Shown here one piece after another: positions 1 through 9,524 of a stretch of 64,000 nt of DNA (position 1 is its first letter; every line of letters begins with the position of its first letter). A model generated the notes under the pieces. That model was not told where the DNA came from, ran no database searches, and saw nothing but the letters and a program-made list of their open reading frames with translations. The position numbers were made by a program, and so were the translations under genes. The stretch comes from Prochlorococcus sp. MIT 0604 (lineage in GTDB: Bacteria; Cyanobacteriota; Cyanobacteriia; PCC-6307; Cyanobiaceae): NCBI RefSeq assembly GCF_000757845.1, contig NZ_CP007753.1, positions 806,001 to 870,000 on the forward strand. Direction: 5' to 3'.

Positions 1-611
1 TTGATAGATTTAAAACTTTAGGAGCTGAAATTATTGAAGTTGAATGTCCTAGATTTAACGATGGAATTGCGACATATTATGTCATCGCACCATCTGAAGC
101 CTCAGCAAATTTAGCTAGATATGATGGAGTTAAATATGGCTTCAGGTCGAATGAAGGTTCAAATCTTATTGATATGACTTCAAAAAGTAGAGCTGAAGGT
201 TTTGGAGATGAAGTGCAAAGAAGAATTTTGATAGGAACTTATGCTTTGTCAGCTGGATACAGTGATGCATATTACAAAAAAGCACAAAAAGTTAGGACAC
301 TTATTAGAAGAGATTTTGATAATTCTTTTAAGAAAGCAGATGTCTTATTGACTCCAACTTGCCCAACAACAGCCTTTTTGAAGGGAGATTTTGTCAATGA
401 TCCACTTTCAATGTATTTGTCTGATCTATTAACTGTTCCTGTTAATTTAGCAGGTCTCCCAGCTATAAGTATTCCTTGTGGGTTTGATACTAAAGGATTA
501 CCTATTGGATTGCAATTAATAGGCAATGTTTTAGAAGAGGACAGAATATTGAACGCCGCAAATATCTTCGAAATTGATGCTCAGGTAATTAAGAATAGAC
601 CTTTATTATAA
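1..611 (+). CDS. gatA: Glutamyl-tRNA(Gln)/aspartyl-tRNA(Asn) amidotransferase subunit A, 3' part
   Basis: Only the C-terminal ~200 residues are in the window; the reading frame is open from base 3, so the gene begins upstream. GatA is the amidase subunit of GatCAB, which converts misacylated Glu-tRNA(Gln) (and Asp-tRNA(Asn)) to the amidated form, using ammonia released from glutamine. The part seen contains the family block around [19 protein letters not shown], a [17 protein letters not shown] segment and the [16 protein letters not shown] / LPIGLQLIG tail typical of amidase-signature enzymes. The Ser-Ser-Lys catalytic triad lies upstream of the window and cannot be checked. It is followed 78 bases later by dnaE on the same strand. 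Family call is secure. Confidence 0.93.
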   Translation, partial: DRFKTLGAEIIEVECPRFNDGIATYYVIAPSEASANLARYDGVKYGFRSNEGSNLIDMTSKSRAEGFGDEVQRRILIGTYALSAGYSDAYYKKAQKVRTLIRRDFDNSFKKADVLLTPTCPTTAFLKGDFVNDPLSMYLSDLLTVPVNLAGLPAISIPCGFDTKGLPIGLQLIGNVLEEDRILNAANIFEIDAQVIKNRPLL

Positions 612-695
612 ATTTGTATTAATAATTAATTTGTAACCACAAAGTATAGATCTTTTAGAAATTTTCTCTATCTTATATATATAAATTATTTGAAT

Positions 696-3600
696 ATGGG
701 TTTCGTTCCGCTTCATAATCATAGTGACTACAGCTTGCTTGACGGAGCTAGTCAAATTTCAAAAATTGTAGATAGAGCTACTGATCTTGGAATGGAATCT
801 ATAGCACTTACTGATCATGGAGTTATGTATGGTGTTCTTGATTTGGTCAAGAAGTGTAAAGAGAAAGGCATAAAACCAATTATTGGTAATGAAATGTACG
901 TGATTAATGGTTCTATTGATGATCCTCAACCTAAAAAAGAAAAAAGATATCATTTGGTAGTGTTAGCCAAAAATTATACTGGTTATAAGAATCTAGTGAA
1001 GTTAACAACAATTAGTCACCTAAATGGTATGAGAGGTCGAGGTATTTTTTCTAGACCATGTATTGATAAATCTCTTTTAAGTAAATATAGTGATGGTCTT
1101 ATTGTTTCCACAGCTTGTCTCGGTGGAGAGATACCTCAGGCTATTTTAAAAGATAGATTAGACGTAGCAGAGGATATAGCTCTTTGGTATAAAAAATTAT
1201 TTGCAGATGATTTTTATCTAGAAATACAAGATCATGGCTCTATTGAAGATAGAATTGTTAACGTTGAATTGATAAAAATTGGGAAGAAGCACCAAATAAA
1301 AGTAATCGCTACCAATGATGCTCACTACCTATCAAATATGGATGTTGAAGCACATGATGCATTGCTTTGTGTATTAACAGGAAAACTAATAAGTGATGAA
1401 AAAAGATTGAGATATACCGGTACAGAATATATTAAAAGTGAAAATGAAATGCTTGAACTCTTTAAAGATCATATTGATGATGAATCAATTAATGAGGCAG
1501 TGAATAATACTGTAGAAATTTCTCAAAAAGTTGAAGAATTTGATTTGTTTGGTAATTATAGAATGCCAAAATTCCCTCTTAATATAGATACAGATTCATT
1601 TTCTTTCCTTACTCAATTATCTAACGAAGGTCTTTTAAAAAGACTTAAAAAAAATGATCTTTCAGAAGTTGATGAGAACTATAAAAAAAGACTAACTTCT
1701 GAATTGAAAATTATAAAAGATATGGGTTTCCCAGATTATTTTTTGGTTGTTTGGGACTACATTAAATTTGCTAGAGATAACTCTATCCCAGTAGGACCAG
1801 GTAGAGGTTCTGCAGCAGGCTCATTAGTAGCTTATGCCCTTCAAATCACAAATATAGATCCTGTTGAGCATGGATTATTGTTCGAGAGATTTTTAAATCC
1901 AGCTAGAAAGTCTATGCCAGATATTGATACCGACTTTTGTATTGATAGGAGAAATGAAGTCATTGATTATGTTACTAATCGTTATGGAGAGGATAAAGTT
2001 GCTCAAATAATTACTTTCAATAAAATGACATCTAGGGCAGTTTTAAAAGATGTTGCAAGAGTTCTTGATATACCATATGGAGAGGCGGATAAATTGGCTA
2101 AGTTAATACCGGTTGTAAGAGGGAAACCTTATAAACTCAGTGAAATGATTGATAAGAATTCTCCTAGCCAAGAGTTTAGGGATAAATATATTAATGATAA
2201 TAGGGTGAAAAAATGGGTCGATTTGGCTTTAAGAATTGAAGGGACTAATAAAACATATGGGGTTCATGCTGCAGGAGTTGTTATTGCATCAGATCCTCTC
2301 GATGAACTTGTACCTCTTCAAAGGAATAATGAAGGACAAATAATAACCCAATATTCCATGGATGATATTGAATCGCTTGGATTATTGAAAATGGATTTCT
2401 TGGGTCTGAAGAATCTTACGATGATTGAAAAGACAGTTTCTCTGATTAATCAATCCACGGGAAAGATAATAAATATTGATGATTTACCTAAAAATGATTG
2501 TAAAACTTTTGATCTAATTGGGAGAGGAGATCTTGAAGGAATTTTTCAACTTGAATCTTCCGGCATGAAACAGGTGGTGAAGGATTTCAAGCCTAGCTCT
2601 CTAGAGGATATTTCCTCGATACTGGCTCTTTATAGACCTGGTCCCCTTGATGCAGGTCTTATACCTAAATTCATAAACCGAAAAAATGGGAACGAAAAGG
2701 TTGATTTCCCCCATCCTTTTATTAAATCAATTCTCACTGAAACCTATGGAATTATGGTTTATCAGGAACAAATCATGAAAATTGCTCAAGACCTAGCCGG
2801 TTATTCTTTAGGTGATGCTGATTTACTTCGAAGAGCAATGGGTAAAAAGAAAGTATCTGAAATGGTAAAGCATAGGAATATTTTTGTAGACGGTTCTATG
2901 AAGAAAGGGGTAAATGAGAAATTAGCAAATGATCTTTTTGATCAAATGGTTTTATTCGCAGAATATTGTTTTAATAAAAGTCACTCAACTGCTTATGGTG
3001 CTGTAACTTATCAAACCGCATTTTTAAAAGCCCATTTTCCTGTTGCATATATGGCAGCCCTTCTAAGCGTAAATTCTGGATCTAGCGACAAGATGCAAAG
3101 ATATATTTCTAATTGTTATTCCATGGGAATAGAAGTTATTTCACCAAGCATTAATTTTTCGGGGGTTGATTTCACTATTAAGAATAATCAGATTTTATTC
3201 GGTCTATCTGCAATTAAGAATTTAGGAGATTCTGCAATAAGAAACATAATTGAAAACCGAAATTGTTTTGGAATCTTTAACTCATTATCAGATTTGTGCG
3301 ATCGTTTGCCTTCTAATGTTCTCAACAAAAGAAGTCTTGAATCTCTAATTCATTGTGGAGCACTAGATGAATTTTCAAATGATAATAATAGAGCTCAGTT
3401 ATTGTCAGATCTAGAACATGTTATTGAGTGGGCCTCTTCAAGAAATCGTGATAGATTATCTGGGCAAGGAAATCTATTTGACTCTAAAGAAGAATTTTCT
3501 AATGTTGCTTTTTCAGATTCACAATTAGCTAAGGTTGATGATTATTCACTTATTGAGAAGTTAAAGTTAGAAAAACAGCTATTAGGCTTTTATTTATCTG

Positions 3601-4193
3601 ACCATCCTCTAAAACATTTAACTAAGCCAGCAAAACTTATATCTCCTGTAAGCATTTCGCAGTTAGAAGAGACAAAAGATAGGACCAAAGTCTCTTTAGT
3701 TGCAATGATACCTGATATAAAGCAAATCACAACGAGAAAAGGAGATAGGATGGCTATAGTTCAGTTAGAAGATCTTTCTGGAAGTTGCGAAGCAATAGTT
3801 TTTCCAAAAACTTATGTCAGGTTATCAGAGTTTCTTCTGACTGATACTAGATTATTGGTATGGGGAACAATTGATAAAAAAAGTGATAAGACTCAATTAA
3901 TAATTGATGATTGTAGAGAAATCGATAATCTTAAATTGCTAATTATTAATCTTGAAAGTTATCAAGCATCAGATGTAAGAGTACAAAATACTTTGAGAGA
4001 CTGTTTAATTAAATTTAAACCAGATCAAGGAAGATGTGGAATCAAGATACCAGTTTTAGCTGCTGTAAGAAATAGAAATATTGTCACCTACGTTAAATTT
4101 GGGGAACAATTCTGTATTGGAGATATTCAAGGCGCATGCAAATTATTAGAAGATAAATCATTCCAATTTAATTTGAAATCTTTAGTTTCCTAG
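696..4193 (+). CDS. dnaE: DNA polymerase III alpha subunit
   Basis: Replicative DNA polymerase catalytic subunit (family C). The N-terminal PHP domain begins FVPLHNHSDYSLLDGA. The catalytic PDIDTDF motif lies near residue 408, followed by the palm and fingers (GRGSAAGSLVAYAL upstream; ALYRPGPLDAG downstream). An OB-fold near residues 985-1060 (RMAIVQLEDLSGSCEAIVFP) completes a normal length of about 1165 residues. The ATG at 696 is preferred; an in-frame TTG at 690 would add two residues. The AEY-CFN site where the split DnaE intein sits in many cyanobacteria is uninterrupted (Cys codon at 2967). The stop codon is separated by one base from the convergent PAM68-like gene. Confidence 0.97.
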   Translation: MGFVPLHNHSDYSLLDGASQISKIVDRATDLGMESIALTDHGVMYGVLDLVKKCKEKGIKPIIGNEMYVINGSIDDPQPKKEKRYHLVVLAKNYTGYKNLVKLTTISHLNGMRGRGIFSRPCIDKSLLSKYSDGLIVSTACLGGEIPQAILKDRLDVAEDIALWYKKLFADDFYLEIQDHGSIEDRIVNVELIKIGKKHQIKVIATNDAHYLSNMDVEAHDALLCVLTGKLISDEKRLRYTGTEYIKSENEMLELFKDHIDDESINEAVNNTVEISQKVEEFDLFGNYRMPKFPLNIDTDSFSFLTQLSNEGLLKRLKKNDLSEVDENYKKRLTSELKIIKDMGFPDYFLVVWDYIKFARDNSIPVGPGRGSAAGSLVAYALQITNIDPVEHGLLFERFLNPARKSMPDIDTDFCIDRRNEVIDYVTNRYGEDKVAQIITFNKMTSRAVLKDVARVLDIPYGEADKLAKLIPVVRGKPYKLSEMIDKNSPSQEFRDKYINDNRVKKWVDLALRIEGTNKTYGVHAAGVVIASDPLDELVPLQRNNEGQIITQYSMDDIESLGLLKMDFLGLKNLTMIEKTVSLINQSTGKIINIDDLPKNDCKTFDLIGRGDLEGIFQLESSGMKQVVKDFKPSSLEDISSILALYRPGPLDAGLIPKFINRKNGNEKVDFPHPFIKSILTETYGIMVYQEQIMKIAQDLAGYSLGDADLLRRAMGKKKVSEMVKHRNIFVDGSMKKGVNEKLANDLFDQMVLFAEYCFNKSHSTAYGAVTYQTAFLKAHFPVAYMAALLSVNSGSSDKMQRYISNCYSMGIEVISPSINFSGVDFTIKNNQILFGLSAIKNLGDSAIRNIIENRNCFGIFNSLSDLCDRLPSNVLNKRSLESLIHCGALDEFSNDNNRAQLLSDLEHVIEWASSRNRDRLSGQGNLFDSKEEFSNVAFSDSQLAKVDDYSLIEKLKLEKQLLGFYLSDHPLKHLTKPAKLISPVSISQLEETKDRTKVSLVAMIPDIKQITTRKGDRMAIVQLEDLSGSCEAIVFPKTYVRLSEFLLTDTRLLVWGTIDKKSDKTQLIIDDCREIDNLKLLIINLESYQASDVRVQNTLRDCLIKFKPDQGRCGIKIPVLAAVRNRNIVTYVKFGEQFCIGDIQGACKLLEDKSFQFNLKSLVS

Positions 4194-4194
4194 A

Positions 4195-4644
4195 TTAACT
4201 TTTATCTTCAAAATTTTGAGTAGCAGGTTTGAAGGCATCTTTTGCACGTTGTATGTTCATTGGAATGTTTTCAATACCAAAAAAAGATCCAGGCTCTTTG
4301 TCCCAACTAGCTGATAATATTCCAAAACTTAATCCTGCTAGACCTAACAAGAAAAACAATGCTGAAATAGCAATTGTTGAGGAAGGTGGTATTTCGGCAA
4401 TATTTCTAGTAACGATAATATAGCTAACAACAAAAACAGACATTCCTAATATTGTCGGTATTCCAGCTGTAAAAAATATTCTTTTTGCCATTCTATCTGC
4501 GACATATTTAGGTATGCCGGTTGAGGATCGCTTTGGTGTAGTTATAGTATTAGATGTTTTTTCTAGATTAGCGAAAGCAGTTGTCTCAGAATAATTTTTT
4601 TTCTTTTTATTTTGTGTCTTTTTTTTAGATTGCTTTTTTTTCAT
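4195..4644 (-). CDS. PAM68-like photosystem II assembly protein (DUF3464)
   Basis: Small thylakoid protein of 149 residues. The first ~20 residues are almost all Lys, Gln, Asn and Ser, and a soluble stretch to ~55 follows. Two predicted membrane helices lie at about residues 58-78 and 90-111. The conserved PAM68 tail LGLAGLSFGILSASWDKEPGS comes after them. PAM68 proteins assist early photosystem II assembly and chlorophyll-protein insertion in plants and cyanobacteria; this role is taken from the family. The gene starts 9 bases after rpsO and is probably translated from the same transcript. The family call rests on the C-terminal motif and helix layout. Confidence 0.82.
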   Translation of the reverse strand: MKKKQSKKKTQNKKKKNYSETTAFANLEKTSNTITTPKRSSTGIPKYVADRMAKRIFFTAGIPTILGMSVFVVSYIIVTRNIAEIPPSSTIAISALFFLLGLAGLSFGILSASWDKEPGSFFGIENIPMNIQRAKDAFKPATQNFEDKS

Positions 4645-4653
4645 TAATTGAGA

Positions 4654-4923
4654 TCATCCTCTGATTCCAATTTTCTTGACTAGTTCTTGATATTTCTGAA
4701 CATTTTTGTCTTTTATGTAAGTTAGTAATCTTTTCCTTTTACCAATCATTTTTAATAATCCTTGCCTTGAAGCGAAATCATGTATGTTTCCTTGAAGGTG
4801 GTCACTTAATTTCGATATTCTTTTAGAAAGCATTGCTACCTGCACTTCAGCTGAACCTGTATCAGTTGGATGTACTTGATGAGTTTCAATCAGCTTTTGT
4901 TTTTCAGCTGTATCTAATGACAT
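4654..4923 (-). CDS. rpsO: 30S ribosomal protein S15
   Basis: Primary 16S rRNA-binding protein of the small subunit platform, at the standard length of 89 residues. Family hallmarks include the [16 protein letters not shown] block, [30 protein letters not shown] and a C-terminal KIGIRG. The gene lies between ruvA (31-base gap) and the PAM68-like gene (9-base gap) on the minus strand. S15 often autoregulates its own translation through its leader mRNA; the short upstream gap here leaves little room for that, and no pseudoknot was identified. Confidence 0.97.
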   Translation of the reverse strand: MSLDTAEKQKLIETHQVHPTDTGSAEVQVAMLSKRISKLSDHLQGNIHDFASRQGLLKMIGKRKRLLTYIKDKNVQKYQELVKKIGIRG

Positions 4924-4954
4924 AAAATTTTTTCTTTTATCCTATGATACTACG

Positions 4955-5632
4955 TCATCTAGCTAAATTACTACTATCCTTATCAAGATAATTCATAGCT
5001 AATTTTAATAGATTTTCAAATGATAAATTATTTTGTTTCTTAGCAGGGAGATCTATTTCTTTAACAATAATGGGTAAAATAGTCTTGATTTCTTTATTTT
5101 TGTAATTTAATGATTGAAGGGTTAACTGAAGGTCTTCCATCATTTTATTAATTTCAGGATCCTTAATTTCTAATTCATTTTTACTTTTTTCTGCTTCAAA
5201 TAGAATTTCACTTTTAAATTTACTTTTTAATTCTAAAATTAATCTATCACTCATTTTTTGTCCTATACCAGGTACGGAACAAATTAAATTTTTGTTTTGA
5301 GTTTTTATTGCATTTATTACTTCATTAATTGATAATTTATTTAATATCCCCATACTAATTTGAGATCCAACACCTCTAATACTTAAAATTTCAATAAAGA
5401 AATTCTTTTGTTCTTTTGACGTAAAGCCAAATAATAAATCTGAATCTTCTTTCTTAATATGTTTTATCCAAAGAGTTATGTTTTTATTTGATATTTGATT
5501 TGTTTTTAATTTGAGAAAGAAGGATTTTAATATTTGTATTTCGTATCCTAATCCTTGACAATTTATTAAAATAAAAAATTTTTGATTAGATTGCCATAAT
5601 TCAACCAAATCTCCATTTATCCAACTAATCAA
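4955..5632 (-). CDS. ruvA: Holliday junction branch migration subunit RuvA
   Basis: RuvA binds four-way junctions and recruits the RuvB motor during recombinational repair. The 225-residue product starts MISWINGDLVELW, the usual OB-fold start. It has tandem helix-hairpin-helix segments (GVGSQISMGILNKLS and SVPGIGQKMSDRLILELKSKF) and a C-terminal RuvB-binding three-helix region after a Lys/Glu-rich linker. The start codon is TTG at 5632, directly abutting the TAA of the upstream gene with no spacer, which suggests translational coupling. A neighbouring rpsO is a common cyanobacterial arrangement by inference only. Confidence 0.95.
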   Translation of the reverse strand: MISWINGDLVELWQSNQKFFILINCQGLGYEIQILKSFFLKLKTNQISNKNITLWIKHIKKEDSDLLFGFTSKEQKNFFIEILSIRGVGSQISMGILNKLSINEVINAIKTQNKNLICSVPGIGQKMSDRLILELKSKFKSEILFEAEKSKNELEIKDPEINKMMEDLQLTLQSLNYKNKEIKTILPIIVKEIDLPAKKQNNLSFENLLKLAMNYLDKDSSNLAR

Positions 5633-5989
5633 TTAACCACCATCCACCTGACATCCAATTAGTGCTCCCGCTGTTCCGCCAGCAGGGACAGCCCAAAATC
5701 TGTCTTTCCCTCTAGAGGAGGATAGTGCTATTCCGGCACCAAGAATACCCCCAATAACAGATCCTTCACTACAGTCATTATCATCTATTTTTTCAACTTT
5801 GCTTTGACCTCCACAAGGTATTACAACATCTACTTCATAACTTTTTACGTAGCCTGGGTTTGATTGCGTTCCGGGGATGTACTCCTCTCTATATTCGGTT
5901 CTTGTACAAGTTACTGACTTTGGGGTTGTCGCATTAACTTGAACAATAGGAGAAAAACAAAACAATAAAGCTAAATAGAAAAATTTCAC
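5633..5989 (-). CDS. Secreted/periplasmic glycine-zipper protein, function unknown
   Basis: I do not recognise a named family. The 118-residue product has a clear signal peptide (MKFFYLALLFCFSPIVQVNA) with likely cleavage near residue 20. A short soluble part with two Cys follows, then a C-terminal Gly-rich region (GSVIGGILGAGIALSSS and AVPAGGTAGALIGC). The Gly-rich region resembles the glycine-zipper segments of outer-membrane-associated lipoprotein-like proteins such as the Rick_17kDa/OmpA-YmgG type. The mature part contains four Cys that could form disulfides. The stop codon touches the TTG start of ruvA. Export is well supported; membrane insertion is inferred. Confidence 0.7.
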   Translation of the reverse strand: MKFFYLALLFCFSPIVQVNATTPKSVTCTRTEYREEYIPGTQSNPGYVKSYEVDVVIPCGGQSKVEKIDDNDCSEGSVIGGILGAGIALSSSRGKDRFWAVPAGGTAGALIGCQVDGG

Positions 5990-6015
5990 TTTTTTTAAAT
6001 GCCAATATCTATATT

Positions 6016-6906
6016 CTATGTCCTTTTGATTATTTTGGTAGTGGATATAATAGTTCCTAATAAAACTAGTGAGGCACCTAATAAAAAATTTATGTTTATA
6101 ATTTCACTAAAAAATAAAATCCCCCAAATTGACCCAAATAATACTTGTAAATAGTTAATTGTTGAAGCTTCAGAAGCAGGTAAGTTTTTTAATCCTATAG
6201 TTAAGAAAGTCTGACCTAATTGAGTAAATAAGCCAATCCCAATTATCCAAATTATTTCATGCCAATTTGGGGTAACCCAGTTAATTAATACAATTGGCAA
6301 TAAAGTTATAAAAGAAACAAGTGGAAAATATTCAATAATTACATATACATCTTCAGTAAATGAAAGTTTCCTAACTGTTACGTAAGCTAATGCAGTACAG
6401 ATTGCTCCAAGAAATGCTATCGAAATCGAAATATTTTCAATTTCAACGTTTATATTTGATAATTGGCTTGGATTCAAGATTACTAATATTCCAATCCAGC
6501 CAATAATTAATGCAAAAATTATATTACGAGTTATTCTTTCGTTTATAAATATGCCAGCAAATATAGATATAAAAATAGGATATGTGTACTGAATGACAGT
6601 AGAAATACTAAGAGGCATATTTCTGATAGCATAAAAAATACAAACTAACGCTAGAGTTCCTAAAAAACCTCTTAAGATCAGTAAGGGTCTATTTTTGCCC
6701 CAAGGATTTATATTTTTTAACTTAATTATGAATAATGTAATTATTAAACTTAACAATGATCTGAATAAAACTAATTCATAAATAGGTATCCTTTTATCAA
6801 TATTTTTTACGCACAAAGTCATCAAACTGAAGAAGAATGAAGCAAATACTAAATTATACTTATTTAAAGAATTAAATCTTTTTTCTAATTCTTCGATATT
6901 TTTCAT
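6016..6906 (-). CDS. EamA-family (DMT superfamily) transporter
   Basis: Inner-membrane carrier of the drug/metabolite transporter superfamily. The 296-residue protein has about ten hydrophobic segments arranged as two EamA repeats. The first ends around the GIFINERITRNIIFALIIGWIGILVIL block and the second around FFSEIININFLLGASLVLLGTIIS. The internal duplication and the E-R/E-I loop motif are family hallmarks. The substrate cannot be told from sequence; members move amino acids, nucleotide sugars or other metabolites. It starts at ATG 6906, divergent from dnaG, and is probably the first gene of a minus-strand run ending at the PAM68-like gene. Confidence 0.87.
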   Translation of the reverse strand: MKNIEELEKRFNSLNKYNLVFASFFFSLMTLCVKNIDKRIPIYELVLFRSLLSLIITLFIIKLKNINPWGKNRPLLILRGFLGTLALVCIFYAIRNMPLSISTVIQYTYPIFISIFAGIFINERITRNIIFALIIGWIGILVILNPSQLSNINVEIENISISIAFLGAICTALAYVTVRKLSFTEDVYVIIEYFPLVSFITLLPIVLINWVTPNWHEIIWIIGIGLFTQLGQTFLTIGLKNLPASEASTINYLQVLFGSIWGILFFSEIININFLLGASLVLLGTIISTTKIIKRT

Positions 6907-7000
6907 TATGAAAAAATAGGTTTTTGTGAAATTAAGTAGATTCTTATTTGATTTTGACCTATAACAAATAAGTCATTATTTATTTTTGATTCAAATCTCA

Positions 7001-9031
7001 ATGGTTCATTCTATACACCCAAGAACTATTCAAGAGGTTAAGGAAAAAGCAGATATTGTTGACGTTATATCTGAACATATTGTTCTTAAGAAGAAAGGCA
7101 AAGAATTCGTTGGGATTTGTCCTTTTCATGATGATACTAAGCCATCTATGACAGTATCACCAAGTAAGCAATTCTATTATTGTTTTTCCTGTGGTGCTGG
7201 TGGTAACTCTATTAAGTTTTTAATGGAATTTACTCGTGCAAATTTTTCTGATGTGGTACTTTCTCTTGCTAAGAAGAATAATATTAATGTTGAAAATCTT
7301 GAGGGTCCCCAAGTAGAAGCTTATAAAAAACAATTATCTAGAAAGGAGGAACTTTATAAAATATTAAGAGTCACTAAAAATTGGTTTAAGTCTCAATTAA
7401 ATAATTCTCTAGGTGTTGAAGCTATGAAATATTTAACAAAAAAGAGAAACTTGAGTAATAAAATTATTGATGACTTTGAATTAGGTTTTGCACCAAATTC
7501 ATGGAATGATTTATTTAACTATCTTTCAAAGATTGAAAAATTTCCTAATAATCTAATATTGGCTTCAGGTCTTGCAATTTCTAAGGATAATACTGATAAG
7601 ATTTATGATCGCTTTAGAAATAGATTAATCGTTCCAATACTTGATATGCAGGGACGTGTGGTTGCCTTTGGTGGAAGATCACTTGATGGAAAGGAACCCA
7701 AATATCTTAATTCTCCTGAATCAGAGATATTTGAAAAAGGGAAAATGTTATTTGCATTTGAAAAAGCATCTAGCAATATTAGAAAAAGAGATAAAGCTAT
7801 TATTGTTGAAGGATACTTTGATGTAATAGCTCTCCATTCAAAAGGTATAACTAATTCTGTTGCTTCCCTCGGCACCGCATTAAATAAATATCAAATTTCC
7901 CAACTATGTAGATGTACAGATAATAAAAATATAATATTAAATTTTGATTCTGATAATGCAGGAATATTAGCTACAAAAAGAGTAATAAAAGAAGTCGAAA
8001 GCTTATCTCTCCATGATCAAATTAATCTTAAGATACTTCAACTTAATGATTTTAAAGATCCTGACGAATTTTTGAATAGTCATACTTCAGAAGATTATTT
8101 TAATCTAATTGATAATTCATCCTTTTGGATTGATTGGGAGATTGATCAGATCTTTAAAGATAAAGACTTAACTAAGTCTGAAAATTTCCAAAGTGTTATT
8201 TCATTATTGGTAAAATTGTTGAGCAAATTACCTCATTCATCAACAAGAACTCATTACTTACAAAAAGTTTCCGAACGATTAAGTAAGGGTCAAGCAAGGT
8301 TAGCGATACAGTTCGAACAAGATTTAAGAAATCAAGTTAAGGGATTTCGTTGGCATGGTAGATCAAAAAAATTTGAACAACCAAATGAAATTTCTCGGCG
8401 TGAAAAAAATGAATCGGAAATTATCTTTTATTATTTGCATTGTCCTGATCTTCGTTTATTTATTCGCGATGAATTTCTCAAAAGAGAAATTAATGGTTTT
8501 AATACTAATCATATTCAAAATTTATGGGAATCTATTTCCAAAATTGAACAAGATAATTTAGGTTTTAATTATTTAAATGAATTAAAAGAATCTAATAGTC
8601 TAAATCTTCAAAAAGAGTTTTTTGCTATTGACTTAATTTCACTTCTTACTGATCACTTAGCTCTTTATAATCCTGAATTATCAAATAAAATTAATAATTT
8701 TGTTAATCCAAATGAGTTGTTTTTAACATTGCTTAGTAATCCTAAAGATAATTTACTTGGAACTTTATCACTTCTTGAAAAATATAATTCATTAAAAAGA
8801 TGTAGACACTTGATCGAATCTTGGGGATCACAAAGATTAAAAACTTTAGAAAATTGTATTTCTATTTTAATTGATAATTCTTCAGGTTCTTCAGAAACTA
8901 ATAAAGAGATAGATGATCTCTTTAAGGATTTAAACTCAGACGCGATTAAATTTCAGGAACTATATTATTTAGAAAGACAACATATAAGTTTTTTAGATAA
9001 ACAACGCTGTGGTAATTTTATTGCTAGCTAA
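7001..9031 (+). CDS. dnaG: DNA primase
   Basis: Synthesises RNA primers for replication. The N-terminal zinc ribbon (CPFHDDTKPSM ... YYCFSCGAGGN) carries the Cys-His-Cys-Cys ligands. A catalytic RNA-polymerase core follows, with Toprim motifs (IVEGYFDVIALHSKGI, ASLGTAL, NFDSDNAG), and then a divergent C-terminal helicase-binding region. I chose ATG 7001 (MVHSIHPRTIQEVKEKADIV, 676 residues), which matches the usual primase start. An in-frame TTG at 6986 would add five residues. The gene is divergent from the EamA transporter, with under 100 bases between starts. Confidence 0.96.
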   Translation: MVHSIHPRTIQEVKEKADIVDVISEHIVLKKKGKEFVGICPFHDDTKPSMTVSPSKQFYYCFSCGAGGNSIKFLMEFTRANFSDVVLSLAKKNNINVENLEGPQVEAYKKQLSRKEELYKILRVTKNWFKSQLNNSLGVEAMKYLTKKRNLSNKIIDDFELGFAPNSWNDLFNYLSKIEKFPNNLILASGLAISKDNTDKIYDRFRNRLIVPILDMQGRVVAFGGRSLDGKEPKYLNSPESEIFEKGKMLFAFEKASSNIRKRDKAIIVEGYFDVIALHSKGITNSVASLGTALNKYQISQLCRCTDNKNIILNFDSDNAGILATKRVIKEVESLSLHDQINLKILQLNDFKDPDEFLNSHTSEDYFNLIDNSSFWIDWEIDQIFKDKDLTKSENFQSVISLLVKLLSKLPHSSTRTHYLQKVSERLSKGQARLAIQFEQDLRNQVKGFRWHGRSKKFEQPNEISRREKNESEIIFYYLHCPDLRLFIRDEFLKREINGFNTNHIQNLWESISKIEQDNLGFNYLNELKESNSLNLQKEFFAIDLISLLTDHLALYNPELSNKINNFVNPNELFLTLLSNPKDNLLGTLSLLEKYNSLKRCRHLIESWGSQRLKTLENCISILIDNSSGSSETNKEIDDLFKDLNSDAIKFQELYYLERQHISFLDKQRCGNFIAS

Positions 9032-9047
9032 CATATTTTATTTAAAT

Positions 9048-9515
9048 TTATAAGCAGTATTTTTTAATCATATTTTTTACCTTTTTGGGCTTGTTTTCAA
9101 GAATATAAGCTTCTACTTCTTTTGCATAAGTTCCAGAAAAATTGGAAGTTGAGAACTCTAATGACCTCCTCTTACTTTGATGTAATTTAGCTTCTAAATT
9201 TTTTATATCACCTACTGTCTTATTCTTATTACATTTTTGTATAGCATGAGTTGCTTCATGTCTTAATGCCTTTCTTATTGCCAGTTTTGTTTTGAAGTTG
9301 TCTTTATTTGGTTGTTGTTTTTCATTTCTATAATTTGTTTTCCTTTTTGCATTTTCAGTACATATTATTATTTTATTTTCTACAAAATTATGTAGTCCCT
9401 TTATTTCTTTATTTAATAGGCATTCAATTTTATTTTCTTCAACTTCATAGTTTGCTTTTATTAATAAGTCAAGAATCTCTTTATCTAATTTGCTTAAAAA
9501 TATAATAAATTCCAT
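9048..9515 (-). CDS. Small HExxH zinc-metalloprotease-like protein in the umuDC operon
   Basis: I do not recognise a named family. The 155-residue protein has no signal peptide or membrane helix. It contains HEATH at residues 86-90, a match to the zincin HExxH motif, followed by AIQKC. An EVEAY segment at 133-137 could supply a third zinc-ligand Glu. The pattern HExxHAxxxC...ExxA loosely recalls Atp23-type peptidases, but similarity was not tested. The middle region (residues 57-85) is Lys/Asn/Gln-rich and probably flexible. ATG 9515 lies nine bases after the umuC stop, so it is probably co-transcribed with umuD and umuC. Protease activity is inferred from the motif only. Confidence 0.7.
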   Translation of the reverse strand: MEFIIFLSKLDKEILDLLIKANYEVEENKIECLLNKEIKGLHNFVENKIIICTENAKRKTNYRNEKQQPNKDNFKTKLAIRKALRHEATHAIQKCNKNKTVGDIKNLEAKLHQSKRRSLEFSTSNFSGTYAKEVEAYILENKPKKVKNMIKKYCL

Positions 9516-9524
9516 TTTGTTTTT

